From Saprospiraceae bacterium (GTDB lineage Bacteria > Bacteroidota > Bacteroidia > Chitinophagales > JAHQVX01), in contig JAHQVX010000068.1 of assembly GCA_019634125.1 (NCBI GenBank), forward strand, positions 1 through 35,084: a stretch of DNA of 35,084 nt. The letters run 5' to 3'. Shown piece by piece: positions 1-7,870 of the stretch (position 1 is its first letter; each line of letters starts with the position of its first letter). The notes below the pieces were generated by a model. That model ran no database searches and had not been told where the DNA came from. It saw nothing but the letters and a program-made list of their open reading frames with translations. Both the position numbers and the translations under genes were made by a program.

Positions 1-1
1 C

Positions 2-748
2 GTAGTTTCGGAAATTATTCCTAAAACAATTGGTGCCAGCTCTTGGAAACAACTCTCTGGATTTACCGCCACAGCACTCAATTGGATGATTGCTCCCCTC
101 AAGTGGACTGGGATTATGTGGATTCTGCAACGCCTCACGAAGTTATTTGGCAGTAGCCACCATGGAAGTGTATTCAGTAGAGCCGACTTCTCTGCAGTTA
201 CCGAAGCAGCCTCCGATAGTGGCGCTTTGGAGAAATCTGAAAGCAAAATTATTAACAACTTATTATCCTTAAATAAGGTCTTTGTGAAAGATATCATGAC
301 GCCTAGAACCGTTATGATCACTGCCAATGAAGACACATACATCAATAACTTCTACAAAGGCAATAAGAATTTGAGGTATAGCCGTATTCCAGTATACAGC
401 AAAACAGAAGATGATATCACCGGCTATATTCTAAAAGATGAGCTCTTACAGCACTTAATTGAAGAAGACGGCGATATGCCTTTGTCTACACTTAAACGCA
501 ATTTGCTTACCGTAAAAAATGAAATGGCTTTGCCAGATTTATTCGACAAGCTCACCAATCAAAGAGAGCACTTAGCTGTGGTCGAAAATGAACATGGAAC
601 ACTTGTCGGATTGGTCACCATGGAAGACGTTATTGAAACGCTATTGGGGCTCGAGATTATGGACGAATTAGATAATGTAGCTGATCTCCAGAAACTGGCC
701 CGCCAAAAATGGCAAGAACGTGCAAAGCAAAGAGGTATTTTAGAATAA
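2..748 (+). CDS. CNNM-domain/CBS-pair membrane protein (HlyC/CorC-like), 5' partial
   Basis: The reading frame is open to the left edge, so the gene begins outside the window. The first residues, reading SEIIPKTIGA, match the typical end of a CNNM (DUF21) transmembrane domain, and a hydrophobic stretch around TALNWMIAPLKW follows. A linker and a CBS-domain pair come next (from VKDIMTPRTVM to LVTMEDVIETLLG). The protein stops shortly after the second CBS motif, so the C-terminal CorC_HlyC domain of longer relatives is absent. CNNM/CBS proteins are inner-membrane proteins linked to Mg2+ or Co2+ transport, with the CBS pair sensing nucleotides. The family call is sound, but the transported ion cannot be read from sequence. 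The ATG at 86 lies inside the domain and is not the true start. Confidence 0.88.
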   Translation, partial: VVSEIIPKTIGASSWKQLSGFTATALNWMIAPLKWTGIMWILQRLTKLFGSSHHGSVFSRADFSAVTEAASDSGALEKSESKIINNLLSLNKVFVKDIMTPRTVMITANEDTYINNFYKGNKNLRYSRIPVYSKTEDDITGYILKDELLQHLIEEDGDMPLSTLKRNLLTVKNEMALPDLFDKLTNQREHLAVVENEHGTLVGLVTMEDVIETLLGLEIMDELDNVADLQKLARQKWQERAKQRGILE

Positions 749-757
749 TTCCTGCTG

Positions 758-765
758 TACTTTTG
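758..765 (+). promoter_or_regulatory. Bacteroidota -7 box (TACTTTTG) of mqnE
   Basis: TACTTTTG fits the TAnnTTTG consensus exactly and ends 9 nt before the mqnE ATG, in the 26-base gap after the CNNM gene. A transcript starting a few bases downstream would have almost no leader. No convincing -33 TTTG is seen. Confidence 0.5.
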
Positions 766-774
766 TATTAAGAA

Positions 775-1956
775 ATGAAGCGTATGTCAGCAAATGACAC
801 ATTTATCTTGGAGCATGTTCCAGCAGAACTTCATCCAATAGCACATAAAGTAGCTCGTGGAGAGCGAATAACTGCCGAGGAAGGCATCAAATTGTTTGAA
901 TTAGGTGAAGTTGCTTTTCTTGGCCAATTAGCCGATTTCATTCGAACGCAACGCCACGGAGACACCACCTATTTCAATAAGAACTTTCACGTAGAACCAA
1001 CAAATCTTTGTGTTTTCGACTGTAAGTTTTGTGCGTACTCGCGTTTGCTTCGCGAAAAAGGCGATTTACAAGCCTGGGAAATGAGTGCAGAAGATATTAT
1101 TGAGACAGTAAAGAGCTATGATAAGGCTGAAGTAACAGAAGTGCATATCGTTGGGGGAGTACATCCGAAAATGGGACTGCATTATTTCGCTGATTTAATT
1201 CGATCTATTAAAGCTGAACGCCCCGACATACATGTTAAAGCTTTTACTGCGGTAGAATTAGAATACATGTGCCGTAAGGCAAAGCTGAGTTATAAAGAAG
1301 GTTTGGAGGTCTTGAAAGCAGCCGGGCAAGATTCCTTGCCCGGAGGTGGGGCAGAGATCTTCCATGATGAAATTCGAGATCAAATTTGCAAGGATAAATG
1401 CTCGGCCGACCAATGGCTAGAAATTCACGAAACAGCACATGAACTCGGCATGCCTTCCAATGCTACCATGCTCTACGGCCATATCGAAGCGTATAAGCAT
1501 CGAATCCATCATATGGAGGCATTGCGCAACCTGCAAGACAAAACCAATAAGTTCAATGCCTTCATTCCATTGAAATATCGAAGTGGAAATAATCAAATGA
1601 GCGACGTTGGCGAAGTCAGTGTTATTGAAGATATTAAAATGTACGCTGTAGCCCGGATTTTTATGGATAATTTCCCACACATCAAAGCATACTGGCCAAT
1701 GATTGGAAGGGATACGGCTCAACTTTTACTCAAATTCGGCGTAAACGACATCGATGGAACCATAGATGACACTACGAAGATTTATTCTATGGCTGGAGCC
1801 GAAGAACAAAGTCCAAAAATGAGCACCTACGATATCGTTAAACTCATTAAATCCGTAGGGAAGCGTCCGGTAGAACGTGATTCTGTTTACAATGAATTGA
1901 AAGACTATTCGGACGTAGAATTTGAAGAAGCGCCCACCGTAAAATCCTATAACTAA
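775..1956 (+). CDS. mqnE: aminofutalosine synthase MqnE (radical SAM)
   Basis: A 393-residue radical-SAM enzyme of the futalosine pathway. MqnE joins 3-[(1-carboxyvinyl)oxy]benzoate, the MqnA product, to SAM-derived adenosyl to give 6-amino-6-deoxyfutalosine. The [4Fe-4S] cluster motif is visible as C79-x3-C83-x2-C86 in NLCVFDCKFCAYSR, and the family motif around DSLPGGGAEIF lies near residue 190. Length and both motifs fit MqnE rather than MqnC. The stop codon overlaps the mqnA start as TAATG, so the two are co-transcribed and probably translationally coupled. ATG 775 lies next to a -7 box; an in-frame ATG at 784 is the alternative start. A perfect 9-bp hairpin lies at 1322-1343, over the DSLPGG motif. 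Confidence 0.95.
   Translation: MKRMSANDTFILEHVPAELHPIAHKVARGERITAEEGIKLFELGEVAFLGQLADFIRTQRHGDTTYFNKNFHVEPTNLCVFDCKFCAYSRLLREKGDLQAWEMSAEDIIETVKSYDKAEVTEVHIVGGVHPKMGLHYFADLIRSIKAERPDIHVKAFTAVELEYMCRKAKLSYKEGLEVLKAAGQDSLPGGGAEIFHDEIRDQICKDKCSADQWLEIHETAHELGMPSNATMLYGHIEAYKHRIHHMEALRNLQDKTNKFNAFIPLKYRSGNNQMSDVGEVSVIEDIKMYAVARIFMDNFPHIKAYWPMIGRDTAQLLLKFGVNDIDGTIDDTTKIYSMAGAEEQSPKMSTYDIVKLIKSVGKRPVERDSVYNELKDYSDVEFEEAPTVKSYN
1322..1343. repeat. intragenic hairpin in mqnE (9-bp arms, 4-nt loop)
   Basis: CCGGGCAAG at 1322-1330 is the exact reverse complement of CTTGCCCGG at 1335-1343; the loop is ATTC. No T-tract follows. It encodes part of the conserved GQDSLPGG motif, so protein constraint may contribute. 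Confidence 0.7.
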
Positions 1957-2723
1957 TGCCGGATCTACGCCTTTCTATGGTGTCGTATATTAATGCGAAG
2001 CCGTTCCAACTTGGTCTGGAACAAAGCGGTTTGATCAATGAGATTGAATTGCTCTTAGAAGTTCCATCGGAAAGTGCGCGAAAACTCCAGGAAAGGGAAG
2101 TTGATATTGCCTTAGTTCCCGCAGCTTCGCTGCGGGAAATACCGAGTGCGGAAATCATCACCAATTTTTGTATCGGTGCCGATGGGGAAGTAGCCTCCGT
2201 AGGACTTTTTGCAGAACTACCCGTCGAGGAATTGACGCATATTTATCTCGATTATCAATCAAGAACTTCGGTGCAGCTGCTGAAAATCTTACTCCATGAA
2301 TATTGGCAGAAGGATGTCACGTTTTTAAAGGCTTATCCTGGTTATGAAAACGATATTAAAGGCACAAAGGGAGGTTTAATTATTGGAGATCGAGCTATCC
2401 AGCAAAAAGGAGATTTTCAATTTAATTACGATTTATCTGCGTACTGGAAAGCACATACTGAGTTGCCTTTTGTATTCGCGGTTTGGGTCGCAAACCAATC
2501 GATTGATACAACATTCGAAAAACGCCTCGAAGAGGCGTTTAAATTAGGGATGACTCAAAAAGAACGTGTGATTGACTTCTATCGAAAAGAATACGAACAG
2601 TATTTAGATGTTGAACACTATTTCCAAGAAAATATAGAATATCAACTCAATCCAGAAAAACTCCGCGCCCTCGATCTATTTCTGCTCAAAATCAATCAGT
2701 TAGAAAGCCGCTCTATAGCGTAA
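1956..2723 (+). CDS. mqnA: chorismate dehydratase MqnA
   Basis: A 255-residue protein with the MqnA/MqnD periplasmic-binding-protein-like fold. It opens with the typical segment LRLSMVSYINAKPFQLGLEQ and continues with VDIALVPAASL. MqnA dehydrates chorismate to 3-[(1-carboxyvinyl)oxy]benzoate, the first step of futalosine-dependent menaquinone synthesis, and its product is the substrate of MqnE encoded just upstream. The start overlaps the mqnE stop by one base. The 3' end overlaps the 3' end of the convergent nucleoside phosphorylase gene by 11 bases. Two perfect short-loop hairpins (2116-2138 and 2520-2540) lie inside the gene. The other mqn genes (mqnB/C/D) are not in the window. Confidence 0.93.
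   Translation: MPDLRLSMVSYINAKPFQLGLEQSGLINEIELLLEVPSESARKLQEREVDIALVPAASLREIPSAEIITNFCIGADGEVASVGLFAELPVEELTHIYLDYQSRTSVQLLKILLHEYWQKDVTFLKAYPGYENDIKGTKGGLIIGDRAIQQKGDFQFNYDLSAYWKAHTELPFVFAVWVANQSIDTTFEKRLEEAFKLGMTQKERVIDFYRKEYEQYLDVEHYFQENIEYQLNPEKLRALDLFLLKINQLESRSIA
2116..2138. repeat. intragenic hairpin in mqnA (10-bp arms, 3-nt loop)
   Basis: TTCCCGCAGC (2116-2125), loop TTC, GCTGCGGGAA (2129-2138): a perfect inverted repeat encoding part of VPAASLRE. No T-tract follows and the gene continues for almost 600 bases, so it is not a normal terminator. Confidence 0.8.
2520..2540. repeat. second intragenic hairpin in mqnA (9-bp arms, 3-nt loop)
   Basis: AAACGCCTC (2520-2528), loop GAA, GAGGCGTTT (2532-2540). 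It encodes FEKRLEEAFK, a helical segment that looks poorly constrained in this family (inference). Confidence 0.78.
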
Positions 2724-3594
2724 CAAGTTTATCCAGTACCCATTGAATAGCACGGTCTACAGCCTTGGCTGGATCACTACTAAACGTTTGTTTCGCTCTG
2801 TTCGCAATTAAAACATTTACCGACAAAGCATGATGCCCGAGAAGTGCTGCTAATCCATAAATTCCAGCAGTTTCCATCTCAAAATTGGTCAGATTATAAT
2901 TTGGAATATTTACACCTTGAAGCGTATCTAAAATAGAAGCCATTTTGGGCTGCAACCGAAGCTGACGACCCTGTGGCGCATAAAACCCCGCACAAGTCGT
3001 AGTAAGGCCTTCATAAACCGACGAATCCTTAAAATGATTCAATAACAATTCGGAAGCAGGAAACAGATAAGGTTCAATCCCTACAGCAGATAAGTCTGTT
3101 TGCTCTAGTAAGGCTTCCAAAAAATTTTGCTGTTTCTCCGACTTAGGGTAAGAATAAAAATTAAGTAATCCCTCTAAACCGAGGCCATGATTAGATAACA
3201 AAATACCATCTACCGGAATAGAAGGAACAAAGCAGCCTGAAGTGCCAATTCGAATAATTTTAAGTGACTGCTTCTCCACTTTTTCGGTTCGTGTTGTTAA
3301 ATCAATATTCACCAAAGCATCTAATTCATTGAAAACAATATCAATGTTATCCGTTCCAATTCCTGTGGATAGTACTGAAATTCGGTGGCCTTTGTAAGTG
3401 CCTGTATGGCAATGGAATTCCCGCTTTCCCTTCTTTAAGTCGATCGAATCGAAATACTTACTCACTTTTGAAACCCTTTCTGGGTCACCTACTGTAATTA
3501 TAGTTGAACCAATATCCTGGGGGAGTAGATTTAAGTGGTAAACACTGCCATCACTATTTAGTATGAGCTCCGATTCTTTGAGCGGTTGAAACAT
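2713..3594 (-). CDS. nucleoside phosphorylase (uridine/purine phosphorylase superfamily)
   Basis: A PNP/UDP-superfamily nucleoside phosphorylase of about 293 residues. The N-terminal phosphate-binding segment TIITVGDPERV, the glycine-rich LSTGIGTDN and IRIGTSGCF, and the late NFEMETAGIYGLAALLG with its substrate-binding Met-Glu are all visible. Members cleave nucleosides with phosphate in cytoplasmic salvage. I start it at ATG 3594; the longer frame uses a TTG 18 bases upstream. Its 3' end overlaps mqnA in convergent orientation. Futalosine hydrolase MqnB belongs to the same superfamily, so a role in deribosylating futalosine or aminofutalosine is conceivable. However, the protein is longer than typical MqnB and resembles general nucleoside phosphorylases, so I keep the general call. 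Confidence 0.85.
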   Translation of the reverse strand: MFQPLKESELILNSDGSVYHLNLLPQDIGSTIITVGDPERVSKVSKYFDSIDLKKGKREFHCHTGTYKGHRISVLSTGIGTDNIDIVFNELDALVNIDLTTRTEKVEKQSLKIIRIGTSGCFVPSIPVDGILLSNHGLGLEGLLNFYSYPKSEKQQNFLEALLEQTDLSAVGIEPYLFPASELLLNHFKDSSVYEGLTTTCAGFYAPQGRQLRLQPKMASILDTLQGVNIPNYNLTNFEMETAGIYGLAALLGHHALSVNVLIANRAKQTFSSDPAKAVDRAIQWVLDKLVTL

Positions 3595-3613
3595 GATTTG
3601 AATTTTTGACAAA

Positions 3614-3621
3614 TAGTTTTG
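3614..3621 (+). promoter_or_regulatory. -7 box (TAGTTTTG) upstream of the lipoprotein gene
   Basis: An exact TAnnTTTG match, 33 nt before ATG 3655, in the short region shared with the divergent nucleoside phosphorylase gene. No clear -33 element was found at the expected spacing. Confidence 0.35.
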
Positions 3622-3654
3622 TAAATTTAAGCACCCCTTCGAAACAAAGTACTT

Positions 3655-4692
3655 ATGATAAAAACAAACCTAAAATTAATAGGAGGGGTATTTCTTTTAG
3701 CTTTTATTTCTTCTTGCGTTCCAGACAGAGATGTTGATGTAACCCACGATTTTGTGGCGATTGCATCCAAAAACTCACCAGAAATTAATGTATTTGACTT
3801 AGGGACTATGGAAGTCGTGCAAAATCGAAAATTAGATCGAAATGCACGCATCCAGCAAATGGTCTATAGTCCAAGATTTAAGAAATTCTTCGCGCTTGAC
3901 GCTACCAACAACCGACTATTAGTCTATGAAACTCATTTCTTTAAGTTAATTGGAGAGTTAAGTATTTCAGGAGATGTGGTAGATATGGAACCGGATAAGC
4001 TCGGGCATTACCTCTGGTTAATCCATAAAAATGGAGATTTTTCCAAAATTGATATCGAACTTGGAGATGTTTCGCTTCAAAGTAAAATTGACCACCCATC
4101 TGTTCAAGGACTCAATGCAAAGAGTATTATGGTCTCACCAGAAGGAGAGTACTTATACATTACCTATCAAGCTGGGGCTTCTGATATGCTTCTTGCTTTT
4201 GACTTGGAAACCTTAGAAGTAGAAAGTACACAACCAATTGGTAGAGATGCGAATCTATTTTTCTCAGGAAAAACAAATCGACTCATCGCTGTTAGTCCAT
4301 TAGAAAGCAATGTAATGGAGTTTAAGCCAGACTTAGAATTTGTTTCGCAAGCCAATCTTGCCTTTGATCATTTACTTGGGATCAATACCAGAGGAACACA
4401 CTTTTTCTTTGCCTCAGGAAACAATGTCATGGCCTACGACTTAGTCGCATTTTCTTCAAAGCAAGTATATGCAGGTTCTTCTCCACCAGCTGTGTTATCT
4501 ACTAATTTCTACGATTCAGAAGGGTATATTTCTTTTCCAGATGAAAATAAAATCGACGTAGTGCAATTGGCTAGCAACCGAGCAGATATGACTTTTTACG
4601 AAACACGAAATGTTGAGAAGAACCCTAACAGCGTTGAGTATTACTCTGCTCCAGGAGCCTGTTCTTACCATAGTGTAGACATTCGATATTGA
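3655..4692 (+). CDS. putative lipoprotein with beta-propeller-like repeats
   Basis: A 345-residue protein with a lipoprotein signal peptide: positively charged start, hydrophobic segment, and lipobox FISSC with Cys at about residue 21. The mature part alternates beta-strand-like segments such as EINVFDLGTMEVVQ, RLLVYETHFFKLIGELS and LLAFDLETLEVEST. This pattern resembles YVTN or seven-bladed propeller proteins. It should be anchored in the outer or inner membrane and may bind a ligand or partner protein. No catalytic motif is visible and I do not recognise a named family. Its own -7 box lies upstream. The BlaI-operator region begins immediately after its stop, so it is probably a separate transcription unit. 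Confidence 0.75.
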   Translation: MIKTNLKLIGGVFLLAFISSCVPDRDVDVTHDFVAIASKNSPEINVFDLGTMEVVQNRKLDRNARIQQMVYSPRFKKFFALDATNNRLLVYETHFFKLIGELSISGDVVDMEPDKLGHYLWLIHKNGDFSKIDIELGDVSLQSKIDHPSVQGLNAKSIMVSPEGEYLYITYQAGASDMLLAFDLETLEVESTQPIGRDANLFFSGKTNRLIAVSPLESNVMEFKPDLEFVSQANLAFDHLLGINTRGTHFFFASGNNVMAYDLVAFSSKQVYAGSSPPAVLSTNFYDSEGYISFPDENKIDVVQLASNRADMTFYETRNVEKNPNSVEYYSAPGACSYHSVDIRY

Positions 4693-4697
4693 AAATA

Positions 4698-4733
4698 AAC
4701 TAAAAAATTAGTTGGATAACTAATTTTTTAGTT
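4698..4733. promoter_or_regulatory. two tandem BlaI-type operators overlapping the blaI promoter
   Basis: AACTAA-N4-TTAGTT occurs twice, at 4698-4713 (spacer AAAA) and 4718-4733 (spacer TTTT), with centres 20 bp apart, close to two helical turns. The two sites also form one larger perfect inverted repeat, with arms 4700-4713 and 4718-4731 around GGAT. The second site abuts the -7 box at 4733-4740. Dyads of this kind bind dimeric BlaI/MecI winged-helix repressors; autoregulation is inferred from position. Confidence 0.75.
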
Positions 4734-4740
4734 ATCTTTG
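4733..4740 (+). promoter_or_regulatory. -7 box (TATCTTTG) of the blaI-M56 operon
   Basis: An exact TAnnTTTG match 19 nt before the BlaI ATG. Its first base is the last base of the downstream operator dyad, so a bound repressor would occlude RNA polymerase. Confidence 0.6.
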
Positions 4741-4759
4741 GGTTAAAGGTTGGCACACC

Positions 4760-5125
4760 ATGGAAAAATTAACTCAAAGAGAAGAAGAGATAATGCGCGC
4801 CCTTTGGCAACTCAACAAAGGTTTCGTAAAAGAAATTATAGAACTTCTTCCAGCTCCCAAACCACACTATAATACAACAAGCACACTTGTTCGAATCTTG
4901 GAAGAAAAAGGATTCGTAGACCACAATACTTTTGGTAAAAGTCACCAGTACTTTCCCTTAATCTCAGAAGAAGAATACAAAGCCAAGTTTATGAAAGGTT
5001 TTGTCAATAAATATTTCAAGAATTCCTATAAAGAGATGGTGACGTTTTTCGCTAAAGAAGAAAACCTCTCTAAAAAAGATTTAGAAGAGATTTTAAAGAT
5101 GATTGAAAAGGGTAGCAATGAATAG
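4760..5125 (+). CDS. BlaI/MecI/CopY-family transcriptional repressor
   Basis: A 121-residue winged-helix repressor. The N-terminal LTQREEEIMRALWQLNKGFVKEI and the recognition region YNTTSTLVRILEEKGFVDH are typical of BlaI/MecI. The C-terminal half is the dimerisation region, with many Lys and Glu residues. In the characterised systems the repressor is inactivated by cleavage after an M56 membrane protease (BlaR1/MecR1) senses a signal. Here the next gene encodes an M56 protein and overlaps this one by 8 bases (ATGAATAG). The upstream region carries two operator-like dyads, so autoregulation of the pair is likely. The signal need not be a beta-lactam: no beta-lactamase gene or penicillin-binding sensor domain is present. 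Confidence 0.92.
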   Translation: MEKLTQREEEIMRALWQLNKGFVKEIIELLPAPKPHYNTTSTLVRILEEKGFVDHNTFGKSHQYFPLISEEEYKAKFMKGFVNKYFKNSYKEMVTFFAKEENLSKKDLEEILKMIEKGSNE

Positions 5126-7850
5126 TTTAATCCTATACTTACTGAAATCTACGGTTGTCCTTTCCATTTTTACCGTCTTTTATTACTTCACTTTACGAAA
5201 GGAAACGTTTCATCATTTGAAGCGATATTTTTTGCTATTGATTCCTTTTGTAGCATTTGCCTTTCCGCTGTTAAAATTCTCAGTTCCTACAGAACAGGTA
5301 CTCGTAACTACATTGATAGAGGAAGTAAGTATTGTGTCTTCGGATAGGATAATCAATACAAGTCCAGCGATTACTTGGAATAACATCCTTTCAACGCTCT
5401 TCTACATGGGTGGATGCTTGCTGTTACTTTACTTTATTGGCGGCATGATCCAACTTTTTACTTTGTTATCAAAAACGATTAAACGCACACTTAATATTGG
5501 TGTGTTGGCCATTACGAAGGAAGATATTTCCCCGTTTAGTTTCTTGAAATATATTGTCATTAATATAGATCGTCATACACAAGAGGAAGTCGATCAAATT
5601 GTACATCATGAACAAGTACATATTGCGGGTATGCACTCATTTGATGCACTTTTAGCTCAATTCGTACTGCTATTGAGCTGGTTTAATCCTATGGCTTGGT
5701 TGTACAAGCACTTGGTGATGGAAAATCTAGAGTTTATAGCAGATAGTGAAGTTTTAAAGACTTCAGAGATAGATAAAAAAGCTTATCAGTTAAGCTTAAT
5801 AAATACGGCTTTTTATAATAATTCCATGGTGTTTGCCAACCACTTCAACCAATTATTAATCAAAAAACGTATTGCAATGATGAACAAACAATTAAGTAAG
5901 CCTAAAAACTTGTTTAAAACGGTTTTTGTGCTGCCTATACTCCTGCTGTTACTTGTGGTGTCTGGGCAACTAAGAGCCAATCAACAAACGACAATTTTAG
6001 CAAATGAAGTCGTAGATGACTCCACAAGGATCGATTATTTTATTGATGGTCAAGCGGTAACGATGGATTTCATCCAAGATGCATATGAAGGTCAGATAGA
6101 AGGCTACACGGCAATTAGTGAGCAGCACGATGATGGCTCCCAAGAATTACGGGTATATACTTCAAAAGAAACCTATGCTTCAGGACCCGATTTTGATCCA
6201 GCCTTAGAAATCCTAACAGACGAAGGCATTATTGAGCATCCCAATGTGGTCTTGATTCAAGAACCTTTGGATGAACGCTTCTTTATTGACGATAAAGCGG
6301 TGACAGCTCAAGAATTTGAACGACATGCTGCGTCTGCAGAATGCTATAAGCGTTGGTCATGGACTTATAAACAGGAAGATAAAAACATGAAGGTCACGTA
6401 TTGCTGGACCACGGAAACGGCGTATGCGAATCGTAAATCAGACGCGTATTACGAAGATCGTTTTGGAATTACGATTCCACCTCCGCCGCCGCCGCCAGCT
6501 CCAAGGGAAGGGGCTGTACCTGCTCCCCCTGCACCACCAGCTCCTCCTAGTAGTGCTGGACTTCCCGCTCCGCCACCACCGCCACCTCCTCCGCCACCGA
6601 TGACCTTTAATGAAGTGATCAATGAGGACTATGAAGAGATTTGGATTGATGGAGAAAAAGCTGCGGAAGAGGTACTTCAACAACTAGAAAAATCGGAGAT
6701 CGAGAATATTGATATCTCCTTTAAGAATAATAAGAAGATCATTCGAGTGATTACAAAAGATATCGCTGGGATTAATGAACTCTTAAATAGTGGGGATGCT
6801 GAGATTAAAATAGATGGTCGCAACGCTACTATTTCAGAATTCAGAGCACTTCCTACTTCTGAAATAGAAACTGTGAGTGTGAAAAAAACCTTAGGAGTTA
6901 ATTCCATTCGAGTAAGTACAAAATCACAACAAGTACAGGTTGTTGCTGAAGTCATGCCTGAATATCCAGGTGGACTTAATGCATTAAGGAAAGAAGTCGG
7001 CAAAAAGTTTAATGTACCTAAGTCGATGACTGAGAGCGGCAAAGTAACATGTAGGTTTATTATCGAGAAGGATGGCAGAGTAGGTACGGTAGAAATACTG
7101 AGAAATACTGCCAATGAAGAAGCTGCGATTGAAGCTGAGCGAGTACTAAAGAGTCTGGATCATAAGTTCACACCAGCTGAAGAAGGGGGAAAAAAGGTTC
7201 GAACATGGTTTATTTTACCGATTGATATCGCTTTAGGAAATTCAGATAATACGCAAAATTCATCAAAGACCCATCGAATGCCTGAGTATCCTGGTGGAAT
7301 GGCAGCATTTCGAAAAGAAATCGCTGAAAAATATGTGGTTCCTAAAAGTTTTCAAGGCAACCAAAAGTTGATGTGTGAGTTCGTTGTACTAGAGAGTGGA
7401 GACGTTGGAGACGTAAACATTTTATTGAGCGTGAGTGAAGAAGCAGATGCGAACGCTATCAAAGTGCTTAAGAACCTAGACCACAAATTTATCCCAGCCA
7501 TGAAGGATGGAAAAGCTGTCCGAATGAAGTTAACAGTTCCTTTTCGGGTTACCACCACGAAAAGTACTACAGCATCCTATATCCGAGAAGGATATTCTGG
7601 ATACATGGTTAATGACAACGTTGTTTTCGAAATGCAAGGGTATATGCATCGAAGCGAGGGAAGTTCCTTCATTGTTCCGACTTCTTGGAAGAAGCAAAAA
7701 TTGGAACAAGCCATTTCGAATAAAGACTACGACGTTCTTTTTGTTCGAATTAAAGAGAACAGAGCCTTACTAACGAAAGAAGGTTTACCAACTGAAGAAG
7801 TAAAACGTATCGAAAACCCGAAGCGATTGATTCGAGTCATACATGTATAA
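5118..7850 (+). CDS. M56 (BlaR1-like) membrane protease with two TonB C-terminal domains
   Basis: About 910 residues from ATG 5118, which overlaps the BlaI stop; the longer frame begins with TTG. The N-terminal ~290 residues contain four hydrophobic segments and the M56 zinc-protease motif HEQVH at about 164-168, with ENLEFIAD as the probable third-ligand region at about 204-210. A long extracytoplasmic part follows. It contains a proline-rich tract (about 452-495) and then two consecutive TonB_C-like domains, each opening with MPEYPGG (about 607-709 and 718-811) and sharing the DHKFxPA segment. About 100 residues of unrecognised sequence close the protein. There is no penicillin-binding domain. 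I infer an inner-membrane sensor protease that controls the adjacent BlaI repressor and whose TonB-like domains reach outer-membrane partners through the proline-rich arm. Confidence 0.88.
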   Translation: MNSLILYLLKSTVVLSIFTVFYYFTLRKETFHHLKRYFLLLIPFVAFAFPLLKFSVPTEQVLVTTLIEEVSIVSSDRIINTSPAITWNNILSTLFYMGGCLLLLYFIGGMIQLFTLLSKTIKRTLNIGVLAITKEDISPFSFLKYIVINIDRHTQEEVDQIVHHEQVHIAGMHSFDALLAQFVLLLSWFNPMAWLYKHLVMENLEFIADSEVLKTSEIDKKAYQLSLINTAFYNNSMVFANHFNQLLIKKRIAMMNKQLSKPKNLFKTVFVLPILLLLLVVSGQLRANQQTTILANEVVDDSTRIDYFIDGQAVTMDFIQDAYEGQIEGYTAISEQHDDGSQELRVYTSKETYASGPDFDPALEILTDEGIIEHPNVVLIQEPLDERFFIDDKAVTAQEFERHAASAECYKRWSWTYKQEDKNMKVTYCWTTETAYANRKSDAYYEDRFGITIPPPPPPPAPREGAVPAPPAPPAPPSSAGLPAPPPPPPPPPPMTFNEVINEDYEEIWIDGEKAAEEVLQQLEKSEIENIDISFKNNKKIIRVITKDIAGINELLNSGDAEIKIDGRNATISEFRALPTSEIETVSVKKTLGVNSIRVSTKSQQVQVVAEVMPEYPGGLNALRKEVGKKFNVPKSMTESGKVTCRFIIEKDGRVGTVEILRNTANEEAAIEAERVLKSLDHKFTPAEEGGKKVRTWFILPIDIALGNSDNTQNSSKTHRMPEYPGGMAAFRKEIAEKYVVPKSFQGNQKLMCEFVVLESGDVGDVNILLSVSEEADANAIKVLKNLDHKFIPAMKDGKAVRMKLTVPFRVTTTKSTTASYIREGYSGYMVNDNVVFEMQGYMHRSEGSSFIVPTSWKKQKLEQAISNKDYDVLFVRIKENRALLTKEGLPTEEVKRIENPKRLIRVIHV
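6829..6867. repeat. inverted repeat in the M56 gene (11-bp arms, 17-nt spacer)
   Basis: CTATTTCAGAA (6829-6839) and TTCTGAAATAG (6857-6867) are exact reverse complements. The repeat lies between the proline-rich tract and the first TonB_C domain. Arms of this length are uncommon by chance, but the longer spacer makes it less striking than the short-loop hairpins. Confidence 0.55.
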
Positions 7851-7870
7851 GTATTACTACTGTACAAACA

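Noticed and set aside
6476-6600. CCG/CCA-rich tandem tract as a microsatellite or mobile repeat
   Set aside because: It simply encodes the proline-rich arm between the M56 and TonB_C parts, with variable codons.
6438-6683. Arg/Trp-rich ORF on the minus strand
   Set aside because: It is the antisense reading of the proline-rich tract and shows no independent gene features.
6975-6988. 14-bp palindrome CTTAATGCATTAAG in the M56 gene
   Set aside because: About two such palindromes are expected by chance in 35 kb and it is in coding sequence.
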